From positions 1,116,001 through 1,180,000 of the forward strand of contig JAQSEB010000054.1 of the NCBI GenBank assembly GCA_030063045.1: a stretch of DNA of 64,000 nt. Reading direction: 5' to 3'. The notes beneath the pieces are model-generated. The model was not told the DNA's origin, ran no database searches, and saw nothing but the letters and a program-made list of their open reading frames with translations. This document shows, in pieces, positions 22,116-36,500 of this stretch (position 1 is the first letter of the stretch; the number at the start of each line of letters is the position of its first letter). This DNA is from Pratylenchus scribneri (lineage: Eukaryota > Nematoda > Chromadorea > Rhabditida > Pratylenchidae). The translations under genes and the position numbers were made by a program.

Positions 22116-23754
22116 AAAATTGGGCAGCTTCGAAACTGAAACTGCCATCATCATCATTTTGACGGAGAATTACGTAAAAATGTGACCATGGAATTTACGC
22201 AATGAGATGGAAAGTTTATGTGAGGGAGGCAATGAAATGGTTGAAAGTGGATGGAATGGGCCAATTCCGAATTGGGGTTGGGGATGAGGGCATTGTTTGG
22301 CCCATTGTTGTGTGTGCAAATGAGAGCAATCACCATAAAACGGCCAACGGCGGCACATTTTCGTTTGAATTGCATGGAATTTAATTTCACTCCCTTGACT
22401 GTTCTTTTATCCCTGACGCATTCAAAAAGCCATAAACAACCCCAACAATCTTCATTTGATGCCAACAAATTGCAAATGTTTGTCGGCATTTTGGCAAGGC
22501 GGGTAAATTCATGAAAGGAATTAATTAAGGAGAAAAAAATTTTGGGAAAAATTTTCAAAACAGACTTTTTGAACCAATGGATACTATTAATAGGCTGGAG
22601 GCAATATCACCTTCCTGCTGAAGCCAATAACCATTAACCAATTACTGTAAGTAAGATGGAGGCATCATTTTGGAAGGCAGATTGCCTCGGGCAATATCAC
22701 CTCTCCTAGCCAATCCTGCTCTTCTTTTGATGAATACAATTAAATTCTCCTTAAGTCAATTAATATACGGTAGTCAATACTCGATGCGATAGAGGCAATG
22801 TAGTCCTTTTGTAAATTGCCGGGGACAATTTTTTCTCCGTATGAGTGAAATCATTTGAGTTATTCTTCAACAGTCAATATGGCCTTTTGAGGTCATTAAC
22901 AATCCTTCTGAAACTATATTGGCCTATTTCATGCTCATCAGTCTCTCTAGCGCCAATTGAGCCTTTCTAAATGCCAATATGGTCCCATTGAAAGCAATTG
23001 CTCCCAAATAAGCCAGAAATGTAAATTTTCCCTTATCTCCTTTTTGACCAATTTTTCTTGCTTCCATCTTTTAATAGCAGGTAGCCAGCCAATTCCCTCG
23101 TTCGCTTCTTTCGATAAGCCGTTGACCTAGCCACCGAGGGACTACTGACTGTGCACTTTTGGGGGACACTAATCATCGTCGACCAGTCGCCTCTCCTCCT
23201 CCATTCTATTCCCTCCCTTCGTCCTCATCCTCCATCTCGTCCATGCCTCTTCCTCTTCCACTTCTTCTTCTTCCTCTTCTCTTCCTTCCATCCTCCTCTG
23301 TGTCGAGCATTTTACCTGACTTTGCTGCTGGGTGGAATTGGACTGGGAATGGTGGTTGGAATGGAATGGGAATGGAACATTTTGTGCACATTCCCTCCCT
23401 CAATGCTTGGCTTTTCTGCCCACTGCGCGGATGAAGATGCGACCGCCGACCAAATTGCGCACCGCTGACCGCAACAAAACAAGAAGGAGGAGGGAAGGAC
23501 AAAATTGTGGGGAACATTCACCTGCCTCCCTCAATTTTGAGGAAAATTGCGTCGAATGGATTGTATGTGCCATTTGCCATATAAAGATGGCACAACCACC
23601 ATTGTCATTCCCTATTGTTCCCTTCAGTTTTCATATTCCCTCTTTGTTTGTTCCACCTAATAAGAAATTGGCCGGCAAATTGTCATAAATATTTTAATTT
23701 TTAATTATTTTATTATGAGGCATCTCATGTTCATTCCCCTCGAAGCATGACGAT

Positions 23755-24100
23755 TCAATACCGCTGAATCAGTACCTAGGCCATTCTTTTGGCTATAGAC
23801 CAGCAAGGAAGCAATCTATTGAGGAAGGCAATAAGCCATTTGAAAGTCCAGCAGAATGTCCCCTAAAAAGTGGCTTTTGCTTTACTAACTAAAACTTAAA
23901 CTAATTTATAAAATGAGCGGCCTTTCCTTATATAATTCGGGTCTATTATATTCAAAGATGTGTATTTTTTTAATTTCTTGATTTCATAAATTTTAAATAG
24001 ACCAAGAAGAGATTTTGAGCAGTAAAATGGCATATCACCTTTTCTAAATTTATAATTTCCTCATTGAGCTATAGAAAAAGCTACGATACAGATACCCGCC
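23755..24100. mobile_element. Family A MITE, copy 8
   Basis: Left part GCTGAATCAGTACC then AGCAAGGAAGCAATCTATTG. Right part TTTCCTCATTGAGCTATAGA. The nearest repeat to the sidekick start codon. Confidence 0.7.
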
Positions 24101-24566
24101 GATCGACGGTATCCAATCGTCCCCTAACCCCTATCCCAATAAATTGGCCTCCAAATTGCCATAAACATTTTTATTATTATTGGATATATTCTTGCGCACC
24201 ATGCATTCACCCCAAAATATGCCTATTGCCTTCAATTATAGGTTTCCTCCTTGCTGGTCAAAATCCTCGTCAAACCCATTCCATTCCCAAATCCCAATAC
24301 CCCCATCCTTTGCCCCCAATTTCCCCCCAAAAAGCCTCCCTTCAAGCTCCGATCCAAAAACTAATGCTGCAAATTTGTGTCATCCCCATTCGCCTTTTTC
24401 CATTCCAATGAATTTTTGTACGCTTTTCGGAGAAGAATATTGAATGCAAAATGAAATATTGAAAATTTTACATATTCCAAAAATAAATTTTTTTCCCTTT
24501 TTCCAGCTATGGGTTGACTGACCATTTTAATTCAACCTCAATTAGGCCTTCATTTTTTGCTCAAAA

Positions 24567-27500
24567 ATGTTTTTATTCCATTTCCTACTTTTCATTTTTC
24601 TTCTCATTCCCAAAATTGGTTTGGCCAATTTGGCGCAAATCCAATTCCCTGAAGAGGGTACCCGATTAACATTGGAATGCCCCGTTCAAATCAAAACTGG
24701 GGAAAGGCTACAAGTAAGTAGAGTTTGGCATTGGCACTTTCCCTCTATCCCTCCATTTCAGTTTCGTTGGTATCGAAATGTCGAATCTTTAAGCCGCCAT
24801 TCGCCAACATTTTCCATTCCCAGCATTTCTCGCACTGATTCTGGCCTTTATCGTTGTTTTTCCTTCACCGATGAATTTGGCGGTGTTTTTTCGCCCGCCG
24901 TCAATATTTCTGTCCAATGTGGGTTCCAAAATTAAAAATTTGGGTATTTTAGTGTTGATTTAGATTTGGATGGATTTATTGATGCCGAACAATTGGAAAG
25001 GCATCAAAAATTTGTGCCGAATATTTCATTTTGGCTGAGGGCACCTCAACTGAATGCCGGAGGCAATTTTTCGAAATTTGAATGGAAATGGTCAAAAGAT
25101 GGAACGGACATTCACTCTGATGGAATTCGGCATTTTGTGAATGCCAAAGGGGATTTGCTTGTTTTGGATCCAAACGAAAGGACTTCTGGCCAATATTCAG
25201 TGCAAATAACAGATGGGAAGAAGACATTCAAAAGTGGAATATTTCGAGTGGAAAAAGATTCCAATTCCAACGATGAATCAACAACATTTGGAATAATGCA
25301 AAGGCCGGAGGATGTAAAAGCATTTGACCATCAATTGAATGAGGCAATCCATTTTGATTGTGTGCCAAATTGGGGCACAAAATATGGGATCGAAATTAGA
25401 TGGTCAATAAATTCGGAGGAAGTACCCGAAACGGAGACATTTGTGCGAATGGAAATGGGCAAACGTAGATTGGTCATATTAAATTTGGAAGGCCTCCTTG
25501 GAAAAGGGACACGGTCGGCGGTGGTCAGCTGCAAAGCAAAAGGAATTACAGAGGATGGACAACAATTTGGGGATCAGGCAGATGCGAGATTGGATATTTT
25601 GGAAATTCCACACATAAATCGAGAATTAATGGAAGAGGAAATTGTGAAGGAGGAAGGTGAAATGCTCAACATTATTTGTCGAGCAAATCGAGGATGGCCA
25701 AAACCAAAAATTAGCTGGTTTTTCAACGATCAAATGGTGAGGCGGATAATGTTGAGTGGGGTTGGGCAAAATGGACTACTAATGTCCTGTCCATGTTAAT
25801 AAAATATAGCACTTATTTAATTAGCATTTTTATTTGGCAAGAAATTAAAATTAATCACTTTTGGCCTTAATTTATATCTCCTATAGACTTGTGCTAGAAA
25901 GAAATATAATAAAAACTTCATCTTGCTGATAATTGAATGGGCTTAAGGCAAATTTTCGTAAAAATGGCCATATTAAATGAGACCTTTCCTACTTCCCTGT
26001 AAAATTAAAATAATGATGGCCTATGTTTTTATGTAATTTTGTAGGCAAAAATATTTGAGAAATTTCACTTTTTATTCTACTTTCTCCATAAATTTCGTTA
26101 AAATTATGATCGAAATAAATAGCTTAAATTTAAATAAAATCAGATTGAGGGTGCCAATTCCGATCAATTGATCATATCCAAATTGAATGGCCAACAATTT
26201 GGTGTATATCAATGTGAAATGGCCAATTTGGCTGGCTCAGATATTATGCCAATTTGGGTGCGCAAAAAGAGGAATTCAGAAAATGGACTGCTGGAAAATG
26301 GTAAAAATTCAAAAAAAAAAAATAATGAAATTACCCGCTTTTTTATTAGTCAACCAAAAACCAAAAACATCCAAATACAAATTGATTGAAGAAGGCCCAA
26401 CAAATCAATCAATTTTGATTGGTTCAAATGTTCAAATGAATTGTCGAATTGGAAACACCCTGTTTCGGCCAATTTGGTTCATAAATGTCAGTTTTGTCGG
26501 AAAATTATAAAATGAACAGTTTAATATTCAGAATGAACGGCTCCCGGATGGAGGGGACATTTCCCGACGAATTAGTCTGGATGAAGGTGGAACCCGGTTG
26601 AGAATTAGCCAAGTTGGGCCGGAAAACATTGGAGAATATCGATGCATGGCCCATCGGCAAAATGGAGGGAATGAGGAGGGCCAAGGTCAAAGTGGATGGT
26701 TGTCCATCATTGAGAAGCCGGGAATGGTTCAAAATGTTCGGGCGGAATTGGTGAATGAAAGAAACAACATTGCTGCTGAAAATGGGAATGGAAGTGGAGG
26801 GGGACAAGAAAGGATTCGAGTGAATTGGACCCAAGGATTCGATGGCAATTCTCCAGTGAGTGTTTTTTGTTTTGGCATTTACCTATTCCCTCTTTGATTA
26901 AAATAATTATAATGGTTTAATGGTTTGTTCTACTTTCATAAAACCATATACCAAATTTGATAGAGCTAATCAAGATGCATCGAAGTGTATATAATTTATT
27001 ATGGTTTGGTCAAAATTAAAGGGTTTTAAACGGCTTAAACCGCAATTTGGTTTATTGTTCAAATTAAGTTATAATTAAAGCTTCAGCAAAAACAATAACA
27101 AATGAAGCAGTTGGATTTGATTTTTGATTCTACTAATATGGTCTGGGGTAAATTTCTGAATCATTAAAAATCTTTTTTGTCAAATTAAATATTTCCCAAT
27201 TTAAAAGGTGGTCAAATGGGTGTTGGAAATGCGCACAATGGGCGGCCCCAAAGGCATTTGGTCGGATTGGGAGGAGTCAATGGAGATGTTCCCTGGGACG
27301 GAAAGGCCTTCAGCGGATTGTTGTTCAACATTTGTGGAAAATGTTCGGCCGGCGGCCACTGCCCAATTCCGCGTTTTGGCCCATAACAGATTTGGAGCCG
27401 GCAAACCCAGTCTTCCTTCCCAGGAAATTACAATGCCTCAGCAACCACCGGCAGCCGCTCCATCCAATGTGCGTGCCAGTGCCAGATCGGCACAATCCAT

Positions 27501-30500
27501 TTTGGTAAATTGGCAGCCACCACCGGAGACGGAAGGGGGAGAAGGAGGCGAAGAAGGCAGCAACATTCGTGGATATTTGGTCCGGTACAGGTTGAGTGGA
27601 TATTCGACGGCCGATTGGAATGAGCGCAAAATTGCGGATGGAAAGGTGAGTTATTTTAATACTTTGGGATATATTTTGAAAGGTACAATCCGAATTTTCA
27701 GCAATGAATCAAATTTACAAGCATTTTTATTAGCAAATTTATAATCATTTTTACTAAAAGGTTTAAACAAAAAAAGAAAAGAATATTGGATTAAATAGTA
27801 ATTCCAAAAATTACTATCAAAAAATGGCAAAATTGATCGAAATCAAGCAGTATTTTATTGGCCACTTGATTGAATTTGCAAAAAAAAAAATATTGAAAAA
27901 GGAGGAAAATTTAACTCATTTAATCTTGCCATAATTTTCTGGCCAATTAAATTTTGATCAGTCATTTTGATATTAAGATACTTTTTACGAAAAATTTATA
28001 AATATTTCAAATATAGCTAAAATATTGGACAATAGCCAAATTTTGTTACTTAAAAAATTTTCATTTTGAGTGCTGGAATATTTTGTGAATTAATACAGGC
28101 TCGACGAGAATTAATTGAACCATTGATAACTTGGCGAGAATACGATATCCAAGTGGCTGCCTTCAACGATCGTGGCCTGGGTGTATTCAGCAAACCGGTG
28201 ACAATCAGCACTAATGAAGGCGTACCAATGCAATCACCGCAAAATGTGCAAATTTTGGTGTTGAATTCAACGGCAATTTTGGTCACTTTCGATCCACCAA
28301 ATCCTCAAGTCAATTTTAAAATTGATTCTTTTTTAAATCTATTTTTGTAAGATGGTACCTGGCGTAAATTTGGGCTACAAAATTCAATTATGGCGAAGAA
28401 GCCCTGAAGGAAATGGTCAAAAATTATTATTGACTGAACAAATTCTCCATTCAATGGGACGAATTCAAAAAGAAATTGGAAATTTGGCCAAATTCACTGA
28501 ATACAATGCCACAGTGCTTTGTTTTACTGCAGCCGGCGATGGTTGGAATATTTCACCCTTTTCCTATTTTTCCAAATTTTTAGGACCATCCAGTGAACCG
28601 GTGGAATTCAGAACGGCCGAGGATTTTCCTGGACCCGTTGGTTATCTAAATTTTAATTTTATCTTTTTCCCTTTTCAGGTAGAAGTCCTGGAAATTGTGG
28701 AAGTTTTTTCGGAATCGGCAATCATAAAATGGGAATTGCCAAAAGAGGCAAATGGAGAAATTCAAAAATATAAATTGGAATGGTGGGAAATGAACAGTGA
28801 AATGGAGGGGAAAAACATTGGAAGAATGGAAATAAGTGGGCACAGCCAAAATCAAACATTGGAAGGATTGGAGGCCCAAACAAAATACAAAATTGCCATT
28901 CAAGTGGGAATAGGGGCAAAATTAATTAAAAATTAATTGCCCTTCAGGCATTCACTCGAATTGGCCCAGGACCAAAAGCAGAGGCAACTTTTGAATCAGG
29001 CGTACCGCCAGAATTGCCAGAAAGACCATCCGGATTGAGCATCAGTGAAGTGGTCGCCCGAAAAGCGCGGTAAATTGAGTGGAATTTACAAAAATTTTCA
29101 ATTCATTTTTGAAATCTACTCTAATATCTAAAGAATATATAATAAAAGATTTGAGATATGGGAATTATATTTAATAAAAAAAATATATAATATGGACGAT
29201 TTGAATTAAATAAAAGGGTCCATCGCCTATAAATTTTTGGGATTTTTTGAAATTTTTTGCCTTAAAAACATTTTCCAGATTTTTTTTGTAAAATTATATT
29301 CTCCATCCTTAATCGTGGACGAACAAAGAGCTTGCCATTTAATTCAAATCGTATATAAAAATTATATATTTTTAATTAATTTTTAACATTAAAAAATTGG
29401 CAATTAATTAAGGTAAATAGGATGGATAATTTCATTTAATTCCAATTTGTTATAAAATTTTTAATTAATTAATTTATTACCCTTAATTCAGCTTGCATTT
29501 TATGCCTGGTTCTGACGGGCATGCTCGCATCAAAAAATGGATTGTTGAGGCCAAAATTGGCCACTCTTCCATTTTCACCCAATTTGCTGAATTCACCTCC
29601 CTTCCTCGAGGCACAAATTCCATTTTGATTGAATCATTCACACCTAATACACAATATCAGGCAACTAAAAAAATTATTTATTTAATTGTTATTTTTAGTT
29701 ACGTTTAATTGCCGAAAATGTCCGAGGGCGAAGTGTACCTTCGGAACCAACCGCCGCATTTCAAACCCAACAAGCCGGTTAATCCAAAAATTCACCCACT
29801 AAAACCATTTTTATCTTTCAGCTCCCGAACATTCGCCACATCGCCTCTGGGCCGACCCAATTTCAGGCGGCCAAATTTCGGTCATTTGGACTCCATTGCT
29901 TGATGCGGAATGGAATGGGAATGAACCGAGGGCATATTTACTCCAATACCGGGGATTTAGTTTGGCAAATCCAATCGATTGGGGAAATGGCTCATTGGAG
30001 GCGGCATTTAATCAACTCAAATGGGTCAGCCATTTAATTTAATTTAGCCATTTGAGTGAATTTTACAGGAAGAAATTCGCATAATTGGTGCAAAACAACA
30101 TCAACATTTGCTCAGTGGCCTTCGTCCATTTAGCCTTTATGAATTGAGAATATTGGCAGCGAATGGAATGGGCCAGAGTGAAGTGAACAATGCAATCCAA
30201 GTTTGGACATATGAGGCAATTCCATCGGCAGCGCCTCAATTTGTGCGCACCGAATTGACAAGCCAAGGTGGAATTATGGCTGAATGGAATGAATTGGAAC
30301 CGGAAATGACAAATGGCCAAATTATTGGATATAAAGTGAGTCAGAAGGGGTGTAAAGGACGATTTTTGTTGACTCAATTTTAATTCATTGAAGAAACCGA
30401 TTCGGGAAGATTATTTATGACAATTGGAAAGCGAAATTACTAAATTGCCTTTAATTTCTTTAAAATAGGTTAAAATAACCATTTAATTAATAAGTAAATT

Positions 30501-33500
30501 TCCATTACCATATCCCTATCTACGTATAATCGAATAAAGGGGAAAGGGAGAAATGATATTTCCTTAGGGCATATTCAGAATCCACTCAATTCATTGCTCA
30601 AAATCAAAAGGAAGTCTTTCCTTCTGTTACAGTATCCCTTCCTTCCCTCGATTCTCTTTTCTTATTGGCTACAAAGGGAATGAATATTCTTTGAATTTTA
30701 CTCGAGGGTAATTCATGCTTCTTAAAGAACAATTCGATTTGATTTACTTACTGTTAATGAAATATTTATATAGTTTTTTTCCCTATAACTCAACAAGGGA
30801 ATAATCAATTTTGGAAGGCAAATATATCATTCGAAAGCTCTAAATGACCTCTGAAAATGACTATTCTAATTTTTTGAAAACTCAAAATAATTTATAAAAT
30901 ACTTTTGTTCAAATAATTCGAGTTTATTAAATTCAAAGATATGTCAATTTTAAAGCCAAGATTTAATACTTAAATTATATTGAGCTTTAAAATGACCTCT
31001 CGCCTTCTCAAATTGATTATTTAATTCTTGAGCAATAGCAAAAAAAAATAGCCCTCTTACAAAATCAATTGTGTATTTTTTACAAAATCTTCATTTTCTC
31101 ATTGGGCAAATGGAATATATAGGAATGAAATTAAACAAATCTATTCAGGTTATTTTGGCTGATGAACAAAATGAAGGAATGGGCGAGGCCGCAACAATTT
31201 TGTCGGAAATGGAAATGCCGGCCACACATCGAACCGTTCAATTCCCGCCAACATTGCTTCGTCCAAATACAGCATATTCCCTAACGGTCCAAGCCGAAAC
31301 AATCATTGGGCCAGGGCCAAAGCAAGAATTGGCAAAAATGCTGAAGACTCCGGAGGATGGTAATTTAAGAATCCAATATAAACAGAAATATTATTTATTT
31401 TTGAAAAGAAAATTGCTGAAAGGACGAAAAGAATATTTAAATTGTCTAAATGTTTTTAAAGGTTCAAAATTTTATTCTAGTCCCAGCCTTATATTTAATC
31501 GATAGATCTCCCCGAGATACATCATTTAATTATGTTTTGGCTTATTAGATTTAACCAATTCTAGCTTAGTTTTGAACATATACCAAAAGGGATTTAAACC
31601 GTTTAATACCCATTAATTTTGACCAAACCAAAATGTGATTTAAACCGTTTAAAACCCTTTAATTGTTGACCAAACCGTAACAAATTATATACCATTCAAT
31701 GCGTCTTGAACAGCTCTATCCAATTTGCTATATGATTTTTGGTTTGTGAACATCGGACAAACCCTTAAACTATTTTATAATTATTTTTTATATACTTTTT
31801 CTGCAAATTAAATATTTCTCATAAAAAGTTAAATCCATTTTCAGCCCCCGATCCGCCTTCGAATGCCACATTCATTTATAAATCCCTGTCGGAACTTCAA
31901 CTTGGCTGGAGTCATCCGCAACGACCAAAAGGCCGAATTCTACATTATGGAGGTATAAAATTGAAAAATCACCTCCAAACCAATTTTTTCCAGTTCTTTA
32001 TTGGCCTTTAAGCGAACATAGGCCGGCCATACCTTTCACTGAAATTCCCTCAAATTTGGCCAAATTTTCCGCCACCCATCTTCGCCCAAATTCTGCCTAT
32101 GAATTTTCGTTGAAGGCTCAAAGTTCAGCGGGTTGGGGTCCGGAAAGAGTGTTCACCGTGAAAACAAATACACAATCCAGTTTGGCACATCACTTTAGAG
32201 CCCTTTAACAATTCTCCCTTTATTTTAGTCCCATTACCGGTCCCACCTGTTCCCATTCGCGACACTTCCAAGCCACAATCGGCCACAGAATTACACTTAA
32301 TATGGACCAGCTCAGCAGTGAATGCCGATGATTCTCCGCCTCGTTCCATTGAATTACAATGGCAAATGGCCAATGAGGATGGATGGAACGGATTGGTGGA
32401 ATATATTTCGGCCTCCACCAAAAATTATACTTTAACCAGGTTTTTATTGGAAAAGGAATTTATCATTTACCACTTCAGGCTTCGCCCAAATTCCGCCTAT
32501 CGTGTTCGAATCCGCTTCATCGGGGATTTGGCTCATTCCGTTTGGTCCTCTCCTTCGGATTGGCTTCGCACTATGGAGGTAAATGAAATGCCCTTTAAAA
32601 ACAGGCGCAATTAATCTAAATAAGTTAATAGAGTGCTAAAAATGGTGAAAAAATACTGTTAATATTCTTGAAATTTTTTGACTAATTAGTGGACAAAATG
32701 GTGAATTTGGGAATCTTTAAAGTCTTTATGTAAAAATAACCGATAATTACTCTTTTTGTTTACAATAAATATTTATTTTTCAGGCTGCCCCATTTCATGC
32801 ACCTTCCAATGTTCAACTTGAACCATTCGATTCCAACAAACTCCGGGTTCAATGGAAATCATTGCCCAAAGAGGAATGGAATGCAGACAGAGTGAGACCA
32901 ATAACTTTAATTAATTATTTTAAATACACAAATGCGAATTCCAGATTGGCTATCGTGTCCAATATCGAATCTATCAACCATTTTCTGCTACTTTCCCCTC
33001 AAATTCCACATTTGCCATTGAAGAACTTCCATTGGCTGAACATTTTCCCGAAAATATTCAAATTGAATTGAATGGACTCCAAAGGCAAATATATCAAAAA
33101 TGATATCATTTCTAATTTTATTTTATTCAGTTTTCGTCATTATCTTGTCCAAGTCCATGCATTCAATGTGCTTGGCCAAAGTCCACCATCAAGGCCGCCT
33201 CAATTCATTTTGATTGGCCATTTGAAACCAACAAAAAGAGTGCACAATTTACGCACAGATTCATTGTCATCCACATCAATTCGAGTGCATTGGGATATTT
33301 TGGAGGGGAATTCGCCGAATTCCGAGGCAAATGCCAATAATGGAGGATATCGAATTAGATGGACACAAATTATGGATAATAATGGTGGAGAAGATGGAGT
33401 TGAAGAATTGACAATGACCGAACAAAATGAACACATTTTAACGGATTTACGCAAATGGAGCCAATATCGAATTGCCGTGAGCGGATTTAATCGGGCAGGC

Positions 33501-36500
33501 GAAGGTCCATTGGCCACGGTGATTGGTCGAACATTGGAGGATTTGCCCGGGCCAGTTGGTCAAATCCAATTCCGGGATATTCTCCTTGACTCGGTCAAAG
33601 TCCGATGGACTCGTCCGGTCAGTAATTTTTAATAAAAGGGATATTTAATTTGCCGAAAAGAATATTAAAATATGGTTTTTTTATTTTAGTATTATTTTCT
33701 TTTTTGAAAATTTCAATGTTTTTTCGGCAAATTAAATAGTATCGTAATCTAAATAAACTATTCAATGATTAACAATTTTTTGTAGATTGAAATTAATGGA
33801 AATTTAACGGGCTATGTTTTGCTTTATCGAACAAGTCGACAGAGGAATGGGGAAAGACCATTGCATTTGGAGAAAATATTCCCCAAAAAAGAAGTCCAAT
33901 TTAGGACGGTGGATACAGAATTGTCATTGGATCAATTGGAGGCAAATGTAACCTATTTTGTTAGCGTCAGAGCTGAAACTGCCGCTGGACTTGGTGCCAA
34001 ATAATTTCAATCTTCTTTAAAAAATAAATTCTTTTAGGGCCAGAAAGATCAGCGGAAGTCACAATTGGACCAAATGCAAATGGCCCCGAAGCCCCTGGCA
34101 GGCCTCAATTAATTCCGGAACATCGAGAGGTGAAAATTCGATGGCAGAGTGGGCCAGAGGGAAATGATCCAATTATTGGATATTTGGTACAAGCAAAACG
34201 AATTGGAACGGCATTGGTGGTCAGTTTGGAATTTGGATTTTGATGGATAAAGCCAATTTGTTATTACATTAAATGTCGCCGTTTATAATAATTTATCAAG
34301 ATCTGAAACAAATTTTACTTATTTTAGTACCAAAAAAAGTAGACTGTTAGCTATCAAATGATTTTAATTTAAAATGGTCAAAAATGATGAAGATATGCTT
34401 AAAAACATTACATTTTAATAATTAATATACAATGTATGCTTTTTAATTTGATTTTGATATCAAAAATGATTCAATCCTTGATGAGTTATTTTAAACGGCG
34501 TCAATAGGACCTTAGGCAAAATTCACGTTTAATTTGTGTGAATATGGAATAAATTTAATTAAAGCAGAATGAGGAAAAATCGAGAAACAAACGGCAATTG
34601 GATCAATCTACGGAGGGAAGAAAATGGCCTCGACATCTAATTGGCCATTGGAATACCATAGGGCAAACAAATTCGAACACGGCGAATGAATGGCATATTC
34701 CATATAGAGAATTGGAGCCAAGCAGCTTTTATGTGTTAGTATAGTTCCCTTTTCAAAATTTAGATTCTTATTTTTCTCACTTGCAGTTTTCGCGTTTTTG
34801 CCCGAAATGAATTGGGAATTGGTCGGCCAAGTGCCGATTCTGAACAATTCCATGTCCCAGGTCAAAAATGAATGCCAAATTCCCTCAACATTTTACCCCT
34901 TTTTCAGCCACAATTCCGGATGAACCATTCTACACGGAATGGTGGTTTTTGACATTGGTTGGCGCCGTTTTAGCCTTCACAATTCTCGGATTTGTGGCAC
35001 TCCTTTTCTTGGCAGGCAATCGAAAAGAAACAGTGAATGCCGCTGAAATGATTGGCCAAAAAAGGAAAAAGAACAAAAAGGAAAGGAGAGGCAAAGAAGC
35101 CGCTGCCTTCGATACATTGCAACTTTCGGACGGTGGAATTGTTTCTTATGAGTTGTACACGAAAAGGGGAGAAAGGTAAAAATGCGAAGGAGAGTGTTTG
35201 CAATTTTGATAACTGCATAGGTTTTTGGCCAATAACTAAATGAGGAATAAAACAATCTGTGGGCAAGCAATACCACTCGAAATAAATGCTTAATATATAA
35301 AATGGCATAATTAAATTTTTTGTTTTATAAGGAATTCGAAAAACTTAAGAATTTATTTTATACCCATTCTCATAAGTCAGGCCTTTTTTTAATTCCGCCT
35401 GGCGAACTTCAAATAATTCCGCCTGGCGAACTTACTTAGAATAATTCCGCCTGTTTTAATTCCGCCTGGCGAACTTAGAATAATTCCGCCTGTTTTAATT
35501 CCGCCTAGCGAACTTAGAATAATTCCACCTGTTTTAATTCCGCCTGGCGAACTTACTTAGAATAATTCCGCCTGTTTTAATTCCGCCTGGCGAACTTAGA
35601 ATAATTCCGCCTGTTTTAATTCCGCCTGGCGAACTTAGAATAATTCCGCCTGGCGAACTTAGAATAATCCCGCCTGGCGAACTTAGAATAATTCCGCCTG
35701 GTTAACTTAGAATAATTCCGCCTGGCGAACTTAGAATAATTCCGCCTGGTTAACTTAGAATAATTCCGCCTGTTCAGCTTAGAATAATTCCGCCTGTTTT
35801 AATTCCGCGTAGATAGCAAAAAGGTGAAACCAAAATTCGCAATTTGAATATTTTTTTAGGGGAGATGAAATGCTTTTTTCACGTCCAAACACCAAACAAT
35901 CTTGGGTTGGCTCAATTCGCAACAGTCCGGCCATTTCATCGAACCGATCCAACGGTGGGGCCATTTGCGGCATTTATGGAAGCATCGATGGAGGAGTGGA
36001 TACGGGGAGGAATGGGAAGGCACAAATGCCAGTGGCTCAATTGCCAAATGTGTATTCTGCACTTTGTACTGATTCTATTGCAATTTTGGCACAAAATGAA
36101 GGGAATGGAAGGTAGGCATTGATGACCAGGGTTTTACGGCCGTTTAATATTAATAACTCATAAATGGCTGACCAATTTTGGATGATTTTGTTCTCAAATT
36201 ATAGAGCGGACTATTGACTATCTAATCAACTAATCATATTAATTTATTTAAATTGGTTAAGAATTATGGAATATGCCTCCAAAGTAAAGGTCATTATTAT
36301 GAATTATTTTATGGACAACTTGATCTATTCTGAAATAAAATTACTATGAGTTTAATGAGCTTTAATTTAATACCATCAAAATCAGTTTAGTCATTTTAAT
36401 ACTATCTAATTCAGAGAATCTGCACAAAATGGCGGAAGTGGCGACCATTCCACCATTCATTCCCCTCCATATTATCAATTGCGACAATTCAACACCAATA

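Larger units (their letters stand above)
21109..24566. other. Region upstream of sidekick, no gene assigned
   Basis: About 3.4 kb. Holds a family C copy (21835-22115), a family A copy (23755-24100), a duplicated GAGGCAATATCACCT phrase near 22605 and 22694, and a more GC- and pyrimidine-rich block at 23090-23520 that could be a promoter or 5' leader of sidekick. Several open frames overlap on both strands here, but none has a domain, a signal peptide with sense, or consistent splice partners. Confidence 0.45.

Noticed and set aside
23151..23688. Overlapping open frames on both strands in a GC-richer block
   Set aside because: Low-complexity pyrimidine-rich sequence keeps several frames open at once; no domain, signal or splice evidence.
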